From: CAYURP01 sp964447175 | Lineage (GTDB): Bacteria > Zixibacteria > MSB-5A5 > SM23-73-2 | NCBI GenBank assembly: GCA_964447175.1 | Contig: CAYURP010000009.1 | Location: forward strand, 9,399 to 73,398 | Reading direction: 5' to 3' | Length of the DNA stretch: 64,000 nt | Part shown: piece after piece, positions 19,397-26,827 of the stretch | Numbering within the stretch: position 1 is the stretch's first letter | Layout of the letters: each line of letters opens with the position of its first letter | Program-made: the position numbers and the translations under genes | Notes under the pieces: generated by a model | Database searches by the model: none | What the model was told of the DNA's origin: nothing | Seen by the model: the letters and a program-made list of their open reading frames with translations, nothing else

Positions 19397-19417
19397 CACA
19401 GGTTGTCTCAACCTGTG
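19397..19417. repeat. CACAGGTTG palindrome, copy 2
   Basis: Identical to the copy at 19286, including the TAA before it and the TCT loop. Confidence 0.85.
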
Positions 19418-19458
19418 TGAATTTAAATGCAAAAACAAGTTTTTGCACTCCTTAAAAA

Positions 19459-19485
19459 CCCACCTTGAGGGCAAGGTGGGGCTAC
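19459..19485 (-). repeat. Single GTAG-led hairpin
   Basis: On the minus strand GTAG is followed by C and arms CCCACCTT / AAGGTGGG around a 6-nt loop, the same architecture as the paired elements but unpaired. Confidence 0.7.
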
Positions 19486-19562
19486 TGGGATTTGAGGGTA
19501 AGCTGCGGATGACGGACCCCCGACTGCGGATTCCACAAAGTGAAATTTTTCACAAATTTGGC

Positions 19563-19590
19563 TTGACTCCCCGAATATTTTTTGTAAATT
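19563..19590 (+). promoter_or_regulatory. Sigma-70-like promoter of the proline dehydrogenase gene
   Basis: TTGACT (19563-19568), 16-nt spacer, TAAATT (19585-19590), 27 nt before the ATG at 19618. The leader is therefore short. Confidence 0.55.
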
Positions 19591-19617
19591 TAAATCCAGC
19601 TACAGGATATAAACACT

Positions 19618-20529
19618 ATGCTCAAAGCGATTCTATTGTACCTTTCCCGACAAAAAGCCATCCAGGGCTTTATGATGAACTTCGGGGTTACCCGCAGGGT
19701 GGTAAACCGATTCGTATCCGGTGAGGAGCTTGAAGATGGTCTGAATGCTGTGAGAAAAGTCAATTCCGAGGGAGCTCTCGCTACTCTGGATCACCTGGGC
19801 GAGGAGGTTTCAGAACCTGAAGAAGCTATAGCCGCTACCGAGGTCTATCTTAATGCTCTGGATAAGATCAACCAGAACGGGGTTAACACCAACGTCTCGG
19901 TTAAACCCACTCAGGTGGGATTGAAGATCGACAAAAAGCTGTGTGAGGAGAATTTTGCTAAAATCATCGAAAGAGCAAAAAAATATGATAGCTTCGTCAG
20001 GATGGATATGGAAGGGTCTGACTGCACCCAGGATACGCTGGATGTTTTCTATAGCTTGAGAAAAAAATACGATAATGTGGGAATTGTGATCCAGACCTAT
20101 CTTTATCGAAGCGAAAAGGATGTGGAAGATATTCAGAAGTTAGGCGGCAGGATCAGGCTTTGCAAGGGCGCCTACAAAGAACCCAAAGAGATTGCCTTTC
20201 CCAAAATACAGCAGGTAGATGATAACTTCATTAAGCTAATGGAGAAAATGCTGGTAAGTGGTATCTATCACGGTATCGGCACCCACGACGAGAAAATAAT
20301 CCAGAAGACCAAAGAGTTCGCTGGGAAAAATAACCTTTCTAAAGAGAGCTTCGAGTTCCAGCTTCTTTATGGAATCCGCACCGAGCTTCAGTATCAGCTG
20401 CTCAAGGAAGATTATAAGGTGCGAATCTACATCCCCTTTGGAAAACAGTGGTACCCCTATTTCATGCGCAGGTTAGCAGAAAGACCTGCCAATTTATTCT
20501 TCTTCTTAAAAAACTTCTTCCGGGCATAA
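19618..20529 (+). CDS. Proline dehydrogenase (monofunctional, FAD-dependent)
   Basis: Oxidises L-proline to pyrroline-5-carboxylate and passes electrons to the quinone pool. At 303 residues it is the short monofunctional form, without the aldehyde dehydrogenase half of PutA. Family motifs are all present: NVSVKPTQVGL (about 98-108), VRMDMEGSD, RLCKGAYKEP, GIGTHDE, FEFQLLYGIR, and the C-terminal RIYIPFGKQWYPYFMRRLAERPAN. The two C-terminal arginines of the RRLAERP segment bind the substrate carboxylate in this family. No pyrroline-5-carboxylate dehydrogenase gene lies nearby. Start ATG 19618 has an AGGA about 11 nt upstream. The gene is followed by two BIME-like elements and is convergent with feoB. 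Confidence 0.94.
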   Translation: MLKAILLYLSRQKAIQGFMMNFGVTRRVVNRFVSGEELEDGLNAVRKVNSEGALATLDHLGEEVSEPEEAIAATEVYLNALDKINQNGVNTNVSVKPTQVGLKIDKKLCEENFAKIIERAKKYDSFVRMDMEGSDCTQDTLDVFYSLRKKYDNVGIVIQTYLYRSEKDVEDIQKLGGRIRLCKGAYKEPKEIAFPKIQQVDDNFIKLMEKMLVSGIYHGIGTHDEKIIQKTKEFAGKNNLSKESFEFQLLYGIRTELQYQLLKEDYKVRIYIPFGKQWYPYFMRRLAERPANLFFFLKNFFRA

Positions 20530-20556
20530 ATCTTATTACATTGTTCACAATTTTTT

Positions 20557-20606
20557 GTAGTTTCCTGATTTATCAGGCTAATTAGCCCAATGAACTGGGC
20601 AACTAC
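20557..20606. repeat. REP/BIME-like inverted pair, GTAGTTGC family, copy 1
   Basis: GTAGTTTC then arms CCTGAT / ATCAGG with apex TT, a short linker, then GCCCA / TGGGC and the inverted end AACTAC. It lies just after the proline dehydrogenase stop, between convergent genes. Confidence 0.85.
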
Positions 20607-20666
20607 AAACTCCTTATCTGATCGCATCCAACCTAACAACCATAGGGAGCCGATTACATCCCGCTT

Positions 20667-20716
20667 GTAGTTGCCTGATTTATCAGGCTATCTGTCTCAA
20701 TAAATTAAGCGACTAC
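20667..20716. repeat. REP/BIME-like inverted pair, GTAGTTGC family, copy 2
   Basis: GTAGTTGCCTGAT / ATCAGGC hairpin intact; the right half has decayed but keeps the terminal CTAC. Copy 1 is about 60 nt away and copy 3 is at 52002. Confidence 0.8.
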
Positions 20717-20748
20717 AAAACCCTTTGAATTTTTAAACGATTCATAAA

Positions 20749-22293
20749 TCAGAGAATAAGGTTCAAAATTCCACCTACAATCAAAGAGGAAACTATCATA
20801 ATAGAGGCTGTCTTGAGCATGTCTTTAACCCCCATTTCCTTGAGCAGAACCACGAAAGTCGCCACGCAGGGGAAATACATCGCCAAAACCACGCTGGCTA
20901 CAATTAATTGATTCATATTCAAGCCCAGGGGCAAAAGCATGCCCACAGCCACGTCCTTACGCAAAAATCCGACGATAAGCGCACCCACAGCCTCCCGGGG
21001 AAGCCCCAGAATACCGGTTACCACTGGCGCGGCAATTTGTCCCAGAAATTTAATTATATTTAAGGTGTAAAGAAGATTTACGAATAGCACTCCCAGAAGC
21101 ACAAAGGGAATAGCCTCTTTGACAAAACCTCTGATTCTTATCCACAGCTTTTTTAAAAGCGCTCCCAGGTAGGGAAGCCTGTAGGGAGGAATCTCAACGA
21201 AAATCTCCGGGCTTTCCCCTTTGAGGAGTTTATTGAGCAAAAAGCCCACGATCACCCATACTAAAAAGAGAGTCCCGAAAACTGTGCCCATTCCCTTAAC
21301 CCCGTATCTTCCGATCAAGCCAGCTATTACAGCAATTTGCGCTATGCAGGGTATGGAAATACACATCAGGGTCGTGGCGATAAATCTCTCCCTTTTGGTT
21401 TCCAGAACCCGGGTAGCCAGAACACCGGGCACATTGCATCCCAGAGCTAACATCATGGGAAGAATAGCCAATCCGTGAAGACCCAACCTGTGCATCACGT
21501 TATCTGCCAGAACCCCCAGTCGGGGGAGATATCCCGAATCCTCCAGAAAACTCAAAACTAAATAAAATGAAAAAACATAAGGCAAAACCATAGCCAAGGG
21601 AACGAAAAGCCCGGTGGTCAAAAGACCCAATGATTCAACAAAATCTATCTTCCCCTCAATCAGTTTCCCGATTAAAATATTATGTAAAAAACCCCCAGAT
21701 CCCAAAAGGACTGAGAGTTTTAACATCAGGGGAGCCCAAAAGTTTTCAAATATGGGCTCAAGAACATAGTTAATTAGACTTTCTCCGATGAACCTGATTA
21801 AGGAAAAAATTAGAAAAACGGTCAATAGAGCAATGGGAACACCGGTGACCGGCTTTATGGAGACATCCTCCAGCCTCTCCAAAAAAGTATGATGGCGATG
21901 GGTGATTTTTTGCACATTTTCCACGATCTTTCCCACTATCTCCCATCTTTTCTCATCCTCGAATTGCCAGGTACTGGCTTTGGCTAAGGGAAGGTAGGAG
22001 ACCAGTTCTCTTATGCCCTCGCCGGTAATGGCGCAGGTGGGGACCACCGGGACGCCCAGGATCAGCTGAAGCTTTTTAACGTCTATAATCACCCCGATAT
22101 GCCGGGCTTCGTCCCAGAGATTTAAAGCCACCACTACCGGGATACCGTTTTTCAGCAATTCCAGGGTCAGGTTTAAGTTTCTTTCCAGGTTCGTGGAATC
22201 CACCACGTTGATCACCATATCTCCGTTCTTGAGCATCTCCACTGCCACCTTCTCCGCTTTGGATTCAGGTTCCAGGTTGTAGGTCCCGGGCAC
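20749..22293 (-). CDS. feoB: Ferrous iron transporter FeoB, 5' end missing in assembly gap
   Basis: Inner-membrane Fe(II) transporter with a cytoplasmic G domain. The visible 515 residues begin inside G3 (VPGTYNL). They continue with G4 NLWDEA and the G5-like CAITGEG, then a helical linker and the membrane domain. Both gate segments are recognisable: GCNVPGVLATRVLETKR with its reactive Cys, and FPCVATFVVLLKEMG, with many hydrophobic helices between them. G1 and G2 (about 50 residues) and any feoA fall in or beyond the 100-N gap at 22294-22393, so completeness cannot be judged. The next complete genes upstream on this strand are an outer-membrane barrel and a DtxR-family regulator, which suits a metal-uptake locus. 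Confidence 0.95.
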   Translation of the reverse strand: MPGTYNLEPESKAEKVAVEMLKNGDMVINVVDSTNLERNLNLTLELLKNGIPVVVALNLWDEARHIGVIIDVKKLQLILGVPVVPTCAITGEGIRELVSYLPLAKASTWQFEDEKRWEIVGKIVENVQKITHRHHTFLERLEDVSIKPVTGVPIALLTVFLIFSLIRFIGESLINYVLEPIFENFWAPLMLKLSVLLGSGGFLHNILIGKLIEGKIDFVESLGLLTTGLFVPLAMVLPYVFSFYLVLSFLEDSGYLPRLGVLADNVMHRLGLHGLAILPMMLALGCNVPGVLATRVLETKRERFIATTLMCISIPCIAQIAVIAGLIGRYGVKGMGTVFGTLFLVWVIVGFLLNKLLKGESPEIFVEIPPYRLPYLGALLKKLWIRIRGFVKEAIPFVLLGVLFVNLLYTLNIIKFLGQIAAPVVTGILGLPREAVGALIVGFLRKDVAVGMLLPLGLNMNQLIVASVVLAMYFPCVATFVVLLKEMGVKDMLKTASIMIVSSLIVGGILNLIL

Positions 22294-22393
22294 NNNNNNN
22301 NNNNNNNNNNNNNNNNNNNNNNNNNNNNNNNNNNNNNNNNNNNNNNNNNNNNNNNNNNNNNNNNNNNNNNNNNNNNNNNNNNNNNNNNNNNNN
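22294..22393. other. Assembly gap (100 N)
   Basis: Second 100-N scaffold placeholder; removes the start of feoB and whatever lies between it and the barrel gene. The 170 nt after it (22394-22563) show no gene. Confidence 0.99.
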
Positions 22394-22563
22394 ATCAACT
22401 GTAGTCATTTAGTTTACTTCTCCAAAAAACAATGCTGTTATTCACTTTTCTTATTCTTTCGAGTCAATCTCAAAATTCGCTCTTCCAACAATCGACAAAA
22501 TATAATTCAGTAGTCTACATCCAAAGAGAAAAAAATCTAAAATGATATTCTTCAAGCCATTCA

Positions 22564-23544
22564 TTAGTAAGTCCACATCGCTGTCGCGATTAGAGTCCAA
22601 TCAGGAGCATAGTTTACTTTTGCACTATAGGGAATTCGAACTTTTAAGGCGACTTTTCGATGTTCATACTCATCTCCATACGGCTTCAATTCAACACCAG
22701 TTATGATTGCGTGATTGTGAGCTTTCATCCCGTCCAAGCCTTGATTCTCAAAACCATCTGCCAACTCAACATCTTCGATATCAAACCAGCCTACTGTTCC
22801 CAGAGCGGCTTCGAAGATGCCATTCCCCAACAGGTCGAATTCCAGATTGACCTTGTAATTAAGCTGATCGCTTAAATCTTGGTCGGAAAATTTCCAACCT
22901 GATATTTCATCTGCTTTTCCCCTCCAGTTATAGAAGAGATGATCACAGAAACCAAACCGGCCAATGTGATCATGATAAAGCAAGACAATTCTAAATTCAT
23001 TTGCTCCGTTACCAATACCATGCTTTATTTTCTCGCTGTCACTAAGGGGAAACTTAAGACCAGCACCTATATTGAGATGAATTTCGTCGAAAATTCCGAT
23101 ATTTTCACCATAGAAGAATTTGTAACGGGAAGCAATCCATAGCTCGCCCAAACCATTATCCTCAACTTCGCTAAACTTCTTTGTCTTCTTATCATAGATT
23201 CGTCTGTCTACCCATTTATAAGGAAGAAAAACCCCTGCATCCCAACGGTCAGTTATTCCATAACCCAAGCGTATGCCTAAGTCATACACCTGGTTGTTCT
23301 CCCCCTCTTCCAGATCCACCATTTCTTCATCTGACCTGTTGTATCTTTTCTTCATATCATTGTATTTCAAACAGGTCTTAATCCAGATTGTCCCTTTGTT
23401 GATTCCTAATGGGCATCCGACGACATCCTCGGCTTGTACTCGTTGGGAGGTCAAAGCCGTCATCCACAATCCCACAGCCAAGGTCAGTATAGAACGAATA
23501 ATTTTTGAATGCATAATTCTTTTTTTCTCATATAGCTTTCTCAT
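22564..23544 (-). CDS. Outer-membrane beta-barrel protein, transporter-like
   Basis: A 326-residue exported protein. After a long basic N-region the signal peptide core (SILTLAVGLWMTALTS) ends near QRVQA-ED. The rest is rich in alternating amphipathic strands such as YDLGIRLGYGITDRWDAGVFLPYKW and IASRYKFFYG, and it ends in an aromatic residue (TAMWTY), as barrels do. The LGYGITDRWDAGVFLPY pattern resembles the MetA-pathway/phenol-degradation 'transporter' barrel family; I make that assignment tentatively. ATG 23544 has AGAGGA 8 nt upstream and is preferred over ATG 23514. A TTAG-N6-CTAA palindrome lies 49 nt upstream, shared with the promoters of the DtxR-family gene and the Ig-like lipoprotein, hinting at metal control. 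Confidence 0.7.
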   Translation of the reverse strand: MRKLYEKKRIMHSKIIRSILTLAVGLWMTALTSQRVQAEDVVGCPLGINKGTIWIKTCLKYNDMKKRYNRSDEEMVDLEEGENNQVYDLGIRLGYGITDRWDAGVFLPYKWVDRRIYDKKTKKFSEVEDNGLGELWIASRYKFFYGENIGIFDEIHLNIGAGLKFPLSDSEKIKHGIGNGANEFRIVLLYHDHIGRFGFCDHLFYNWRGKADEISGWKFSDQDLSDQLNYKVNLEFDLLGNGIFEAALGTVGWFDIEDVELADGFENQGLDGMKAHNHAIITGVELKPYGDEYEHRKVALKVRIPYSAKVNYAPDWTLIATAMWTY

Positions 23545-23592
23545 CTTTTAGTCCTCTGTTTACTCATTATCGTATAAAGTCTCAGCCTTTTA

Positions 23593-23606
23593 TTAGCCTT
23601 ATCTAA
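23593..23606. promoter_or_regulatory. Putative DtxR-family operator upstream of the barrel gene
   Basis: Perfect palindromic pattern TTAG-CCTTAT-CTAA, 49 nt upstream of the barrel start. It is one of three TTAG-N6-CTAA sites clustered around the regulator gene. Confidence 0.45.
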
Positions 23607-23673
23607 CTCTATTAGTTAATTGTAACGTTTAGCTTAAAATTTAGTTTTTCTCAACATTTTCACTTTCCCTTCT

Positions 23674-24138
23674 TTATCTTTTTTCTGGCTTGCCTTTCTT
23701 TTTGTTTCCGAGAGACTTCAAACCTGTGCCAAATTTCATCTCGGAGGGACAGGTGCTGATGAAGTCCATAAACTTGGTTAATCTCTCCAGGCTTTCGGGA
23801 CTTAATGAGTGTTCGATCTTGCAGGCATCCTCCTCAGCAGTTTTTTTACCAACCCTCAGAACCTCCTTAAGGAACCGCCTTAAGATAAGATGCCGGTCAT
23901 AGATTCTCTTACCAGCCTGGTTGCCCTTGAGGGTAAGCTCCACAAACTCATATTTATCGTGTTTTACCAGATGGAGTCGGGATAGATTCTTTAAAGCGCT
24001 GTTAACGCTGGGCAGAGCCACCTCCCTGGCTTTGGCAATATCCCTAACCCTTACCACTCCCAACTTTTTCTTGATCAGCCAGATGGTTTCCAGATAATCT
24101 TCCATGCTGGCGCTTAAGCTCTTTTCGTTTGCCCTCAT
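23674..24138 (-). CDS. DtxR/MntR-family metal-dependent transcriptional regulator
   Basis: Metal-sensing repressor, about 154 residues from the chosen start. The N-terminal winged helix-turn-helix reads MEDYLETIWLIKKKLGVVRVRDIAKAREVALPSVNSAL, including the DIA and SVN recognition-helix pattern. The dimer/metal domain contains LILRRFLKEVL and EEDACKIEHSLS, keeping the Cys, Glu and His ligands of the DtxR/IdeR primary site. The SH3-like third domain is absent and a basic tail (KKKGKPEKR) ends the protein. A Cys ligand favours iron over manganese, and feoB lies just downstream on the same strand. ATG 24138 is chosen because GGGAG lies 5 nt upstream; ATG 24150 is an alternative. Its own promoter carries putative operators, suggesting autoregulation. 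Confidence 0.9.
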   Translation of the reverse strand: MRANEKSLSASMEDYLETIWLIKKKLGVVRVRDIAKAREVALPSVNSALKNLSRLHLVKHDKYEFVELTLKGNQAGKRIYDRHLILRRFLKEVLRVGKKTAEEDACKIEHSLSPESLERLTKFMDFISTCPSEMKFGTGLKSLGNKKKGKPEKR

Positions 24139-24153
24139 AGTCTCTCCCATATG

Positions 24154-24186
24154 TTAGACATACCTCACTTTGTTAGTTCTGTCTAA
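24154..24186. promoter_or_regulatory. Putative double DtxR-family operator before the regulator gene
   Basis: A perfect TTAG-TTCTGT-CTAA at 24173-24186 and, 19 bp away, a one-mismatch copy TTAG-ACATAC-CTCA at 24154-24167. Both lie within 50 nt of the regulator's start, a position suited to autorepression. Confidence 0.45.
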
Positions 24187-24365
24187 TACGAGGACCATTT
24201 TACAATAGTTTGAATTCTCATTAAAAAAGTTCAAATTTTCACCTGTTTGGGGATAAAAACCAATTTTTAATCATATCAAAATACCCTTGAAAATCATCCC
24301 TTAAATATCAAAAAAATCCATTCTGCATTAAACTACAAATTCAGGATGCCGATAATCTACTTAGA

Positions 24366-24379
24366 TTAGAGTAAGCTAA
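24366..24379. promoter_or_regulatory. Putative DtxR-family operator upstream of the Ig-like lipoprotein
   Basis: Perfect TTAG-AGTAAG-CTAA, 46 nt before ATG 24426. Third perfect site of this pattern in about 800 bp. Confidence 0.4.
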
Positions 24380-24425
24380 GAGGTGGAACCAGTTACAAAC
24401 TTCAAATAAAAAGGAGAGTTTGACC

Positions 24426-26516
24426 ATGAGAGGGAAAAATCTTTCCATTTTTTATGTTTGTTCAGCAGTTTTCGTTTTGGCAATAACCTTGACTCTACTA
24501 AGCGGTTGCGGTAAAAAGGCATACGAGCCCGTACAGCCACCTGAGGAGACTTTGACCCTCTACTCAATTGTAGCTACCCCGTCATCCATTGAGGAGGGGG
24601 ACAGCTGTCTTATAGCTGCTTTGGTGACCGACGAGAACGGTGATCCCAGAGAGGGCATCCGGGTAACTTTCCAGGTTACGCCTGATACATTAGGTTACCT
24701 TTCCTCTTCAATAGACACCACCGATGCCAATGGTATAGTTTATACCTATTTTTATTCCCTTTATCCCGGAACTGCTACCTTTAATGCCATCTCAGAAAAA
24801 GCCGGATCTAAATCCACCCAGGTATATATCCGGGCTAAAACCGTAGTCATTAAGCTAATCCAGATGGATATCTATCCTCTGACCCTGATCGCAGATGGTG
24901 TTTCCACCAGTGAGGTTACCGTTACCGTCAGGGATTCATCCGGTAATTTCATTAAGGATGGCACTATGGTTAAGTTCACTGCGGGTGAGAAGTTTGCGGA
25001 CATCGATGGCGATGGATATTATACTGATTTCATCGATTCTTTGATATACGATACTAATGATAACGGTAAATGGGATGCCTTAGGTCTGATCTCCCCGGCG
25101 GAGAATACGGTCACAGGAGTTGCCACCGCTACCTATGTGGCTGGGGTTCAGGCAACGGCAGTCTATATTAAAGCCACGGTAAGCGGAATTTCAACTCCGG
25201 TTCAGGACGAGAAATCCATCCAGCTTACCCCCAACACCACCGTAGCCAGCATAACCTTAGATGCTGATAGCTTGATCATTCAGGTAAGAGGCACGGGAGG
25301 TCTGGAATCGGTTAATCTTGTGGCAACGGCATATGACGATAATGGCAACCGGGTTCCAGGAGGGGTTCCCATCGACTTTCTGATAACCGACGGTCCCGAT
25401 GGCGGTGAAAATCTGAACGGTATAGGCTATGGGCCTTTTACTGCTAATACCAATTCTCTGGGCGAAGCTAAAGTTACTCTGAACAGTGGAACCATATCCG
25501 GAACCGTGAAGACCAGAGCCACCTCGGCTTCTATAATCTCAATGGTAACCCAGGTTACCATTCAGGCTGGTCCTCCGGAATACATCTCATTAGGCGGTGA
25601 TCCGTTGAACATCCGCGGCTGGGACGTGGTGAACGCCACTTCCACCATCGTGGCTATGGTGAATGATGTGTACGGCAACCCTGTTCCAAATAAAACAGCA
25701 GTATATTTCTCCACTGAGGAGGGTATGGTGGACGCTTATTCTGAGACCATTGGAGGGCTGGCTGAGACGGTTTATCACTCGGGCGATCCCAGAAATAATG
25801 GAATAGCTCTGATCTACGGCTCCACCTCCGGTGGAACCGTAGCCGATACCTTAGGGATTATAGTCTCCGGTCCACCCTACTATGTAGAATTTTTACAATA
25901 TCCTGCCTCCCTAATGGCAGATGGGGCATCCAAGGGTGATGTGCTGGTCCAGGTTTTAGACGTTAATCGCAACTACGTGGTGGGAGGAACTAAAGTGGAG
26001 ATAGAAGCCACCCTCGGAGAAATAGAGTCAGGTGAGACCTTTGATGGAATTAACGGAAGCATCATTGAGACCGAGCTGCAAAGTGAAGTGCTCAGTGTAG
26101 ATTACTCTCCAGCATCTCCGGATGATGGCATCGGAGCAATAGTAGTGCTTCAGGCTAAATCCGGCTGGGCTGGAGCATATGCCACTGTCCCATTTCTCAC
26201 CGGACCCGCATACAGTAAAAATTGCGCCATTGAGATGACTTCCACCGTTCCCTACGGCAGCCAGGTTCCCATCGAAGTGCTGATTCGGGACAGATACAAT
26301 AACCCTCTGGCAGGGCATCAGCTTTCCGCATCGGTATTCGGAAGTGATATCACTGGAGCCACTCAGGTCACAGACGCATATGGCTTGGCAACCGGTTTCT
26401 CCTTTATCGCCACCTCCGATACCACATTCAAAAGCGCCATAGTCAGCGTCTATGACTCCGATCCCAGAGGTGGATTTACCATAAGCAAGAAAGTGTCATT
26501 ATCTCAGGAGGAGTAA
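24426..26516 (+). CDS. Lipoprotein with tandem Ig-like (invasin/Big_1-type) domains
   Basis: Surface-type lipoprotein, 696 residues. The signal peptide ends in the lipobox LLSGC (Cys28). The rest is a chain of Ig-like domains of about 95-110 residues. The recurring signature is VTDENGDPREGIRVTF, VRDSSGNFIKDGTMVKF, AYDDNGNRVPGGVPIDF, VNDVYGNPVPNKTAVYF, VLDVNRNYVVGGTKVEI and IRDRYNNPLAGHQLSA, about six units. The second unit has Asp-rich loops DIDGDGYYTD and DTNDNGKWD that look like calcium-binding insertions. Such proteins act in adhesion or envelope architecture, but no ligand can be named. ATG 24426 follows GGAG by 8 nt. A putative DtxR operator lies upstream and a strong terminator (26538-26573) ends the unit, so it is monocistronic. 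Confidence 0.85.
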   Translation: MRGKNLSIFYVCSAVFVLAITLTLLSGCGKKAYEPVQPPEETLTLYSIVATPSSIEEGDSCLIAALVTDENGDPREGIRVTFQVTPDTLGYLSSSIDTTDANGIVYTYFYSLYPGTATFNAISEKAGSKSTQVYIRAKTVVIKLIQMDIYPLTLIADGVSTSEVTVTVRDSSGNFIKDGTMVKFTAGEKFADIDGDGYYTDFIDSLIYDTNDNGKWDALGLISPAENTVTGVATATYVAGVQATAVYIKATVSGISTPVQDEKSIQLTPNTTVASITLDADSLIIQVRGTGGLESVNLVATAYDDNGNRVPGGVPIDFLITDGPDGGENLNGIGYGPFTANTNSLGEAKVTLNSGTISGTVKTRATSASIISMVTQVTIQAGPPEYISLGGDPLNIRGWDVVNATSTIVAMVNDVYGNPVPNKTAVYFSTEEGMVDAYSETIGGLAETVYHSGDPRNNGIALIYGSTSGGTVADTLGIIVSGPPYYVEFLQYPASLMADGASKGDVLVQVLDVNRNYVVGGTKVEIEATLGEIESGETFDGINGSIIETELQSEVLSVDYSPASPDDGIGAIVVLQAKSGWAGAYATVPFLTGPAYSKNCAIEMTSTVPYGSQVPIEVLIRDRYNNPLAGHQLSASVFGSDITGATQVTDAYGLATGFSFIATSDTTFKSAIVSVYDSDPRGGFTISKKVSLSQEE

Positions 26517-26537
26517 AAGAATATAAATTCATTTTTT

Positions 26538-26573
26538 AAAGCCGCCTGGTCTGAACTTCAGGCGGCTTTTTTT
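26538..26573 (+). terminator. Rho-independent terminator after the Ig-like lipoprotein
   Basis: Perfect 11-bp stem AAAGCCGCCTG / CAGGCGGCTTT with a 10-nt loop and a run of T, 21 nt after the stop codon. Confidence 0.95.
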
Positions 26574-26827
26574 AACTCATTCTTAAAAAGAGCTCTGTAA
26601 TAAGGCATTTTTTTAGCTAATTGGGACTCTATTGATAAACACTCAGGATATCATAAACGTATTAAGATGATAGCTATCAAACAGGAGTTCTTTTCTCCTG
26701 AAAGCTATACCAGGGAATAATCAGCGTGAAAATTAACCTTCACTAAAAAATGGAGGATAAAATTCGAGGGGAAAGAAGATTCAAAAAGAACTCTAAATTT
26801 CCGATTTATAAGAATGGTGGTATAAAG
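26574..26827 (+). other. Intergenic leader of the secreted protease with an imperfect hairpin
   Basis: No gene is supported between the terminator and ATG 26828. At 26670-26708 there is a two-part inverted repeat: outer arms ATAGCT / AGCTAT and inner arms CAGGAG / CTCCTG around TTCTTTT. No T-run follows, so it is not a terminator. It would lie in the 5' untranslated leader and could mask or stabilise it; no known riboswitch class is recognised. Confidence 0.5.

Larger units (their letters stand above)
19122..19617. other. Repeat-rich intergenic region after the gap
   Basis: No gene is supported here. The stretch holds a degenerate GTAGGGACA element (19135 to about 19258, with inner palindromes around GGCAGGCGGGC and GGCAGA/TCTGCC). 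It also holds two copies of a CACAGGTTG/CAACCTGTG palindrome, a complete GTAG...CTAC pair (19320-19372), a GCAAAAAC/GTTTTTGC palindrome (19429-19446) and a minus-strand GTAG hairpin (19459-19485). The promoter of the proline dehydrogenase gene follows. Confidence 0.85.

Noticed and set aside
19286..19417. Possible CRISPR array from repeated CACAGGTTG units
   Set aside because: Only two identical units, each itself a palindrome, separated by another repeat family, with no regular spacers or cas genes.
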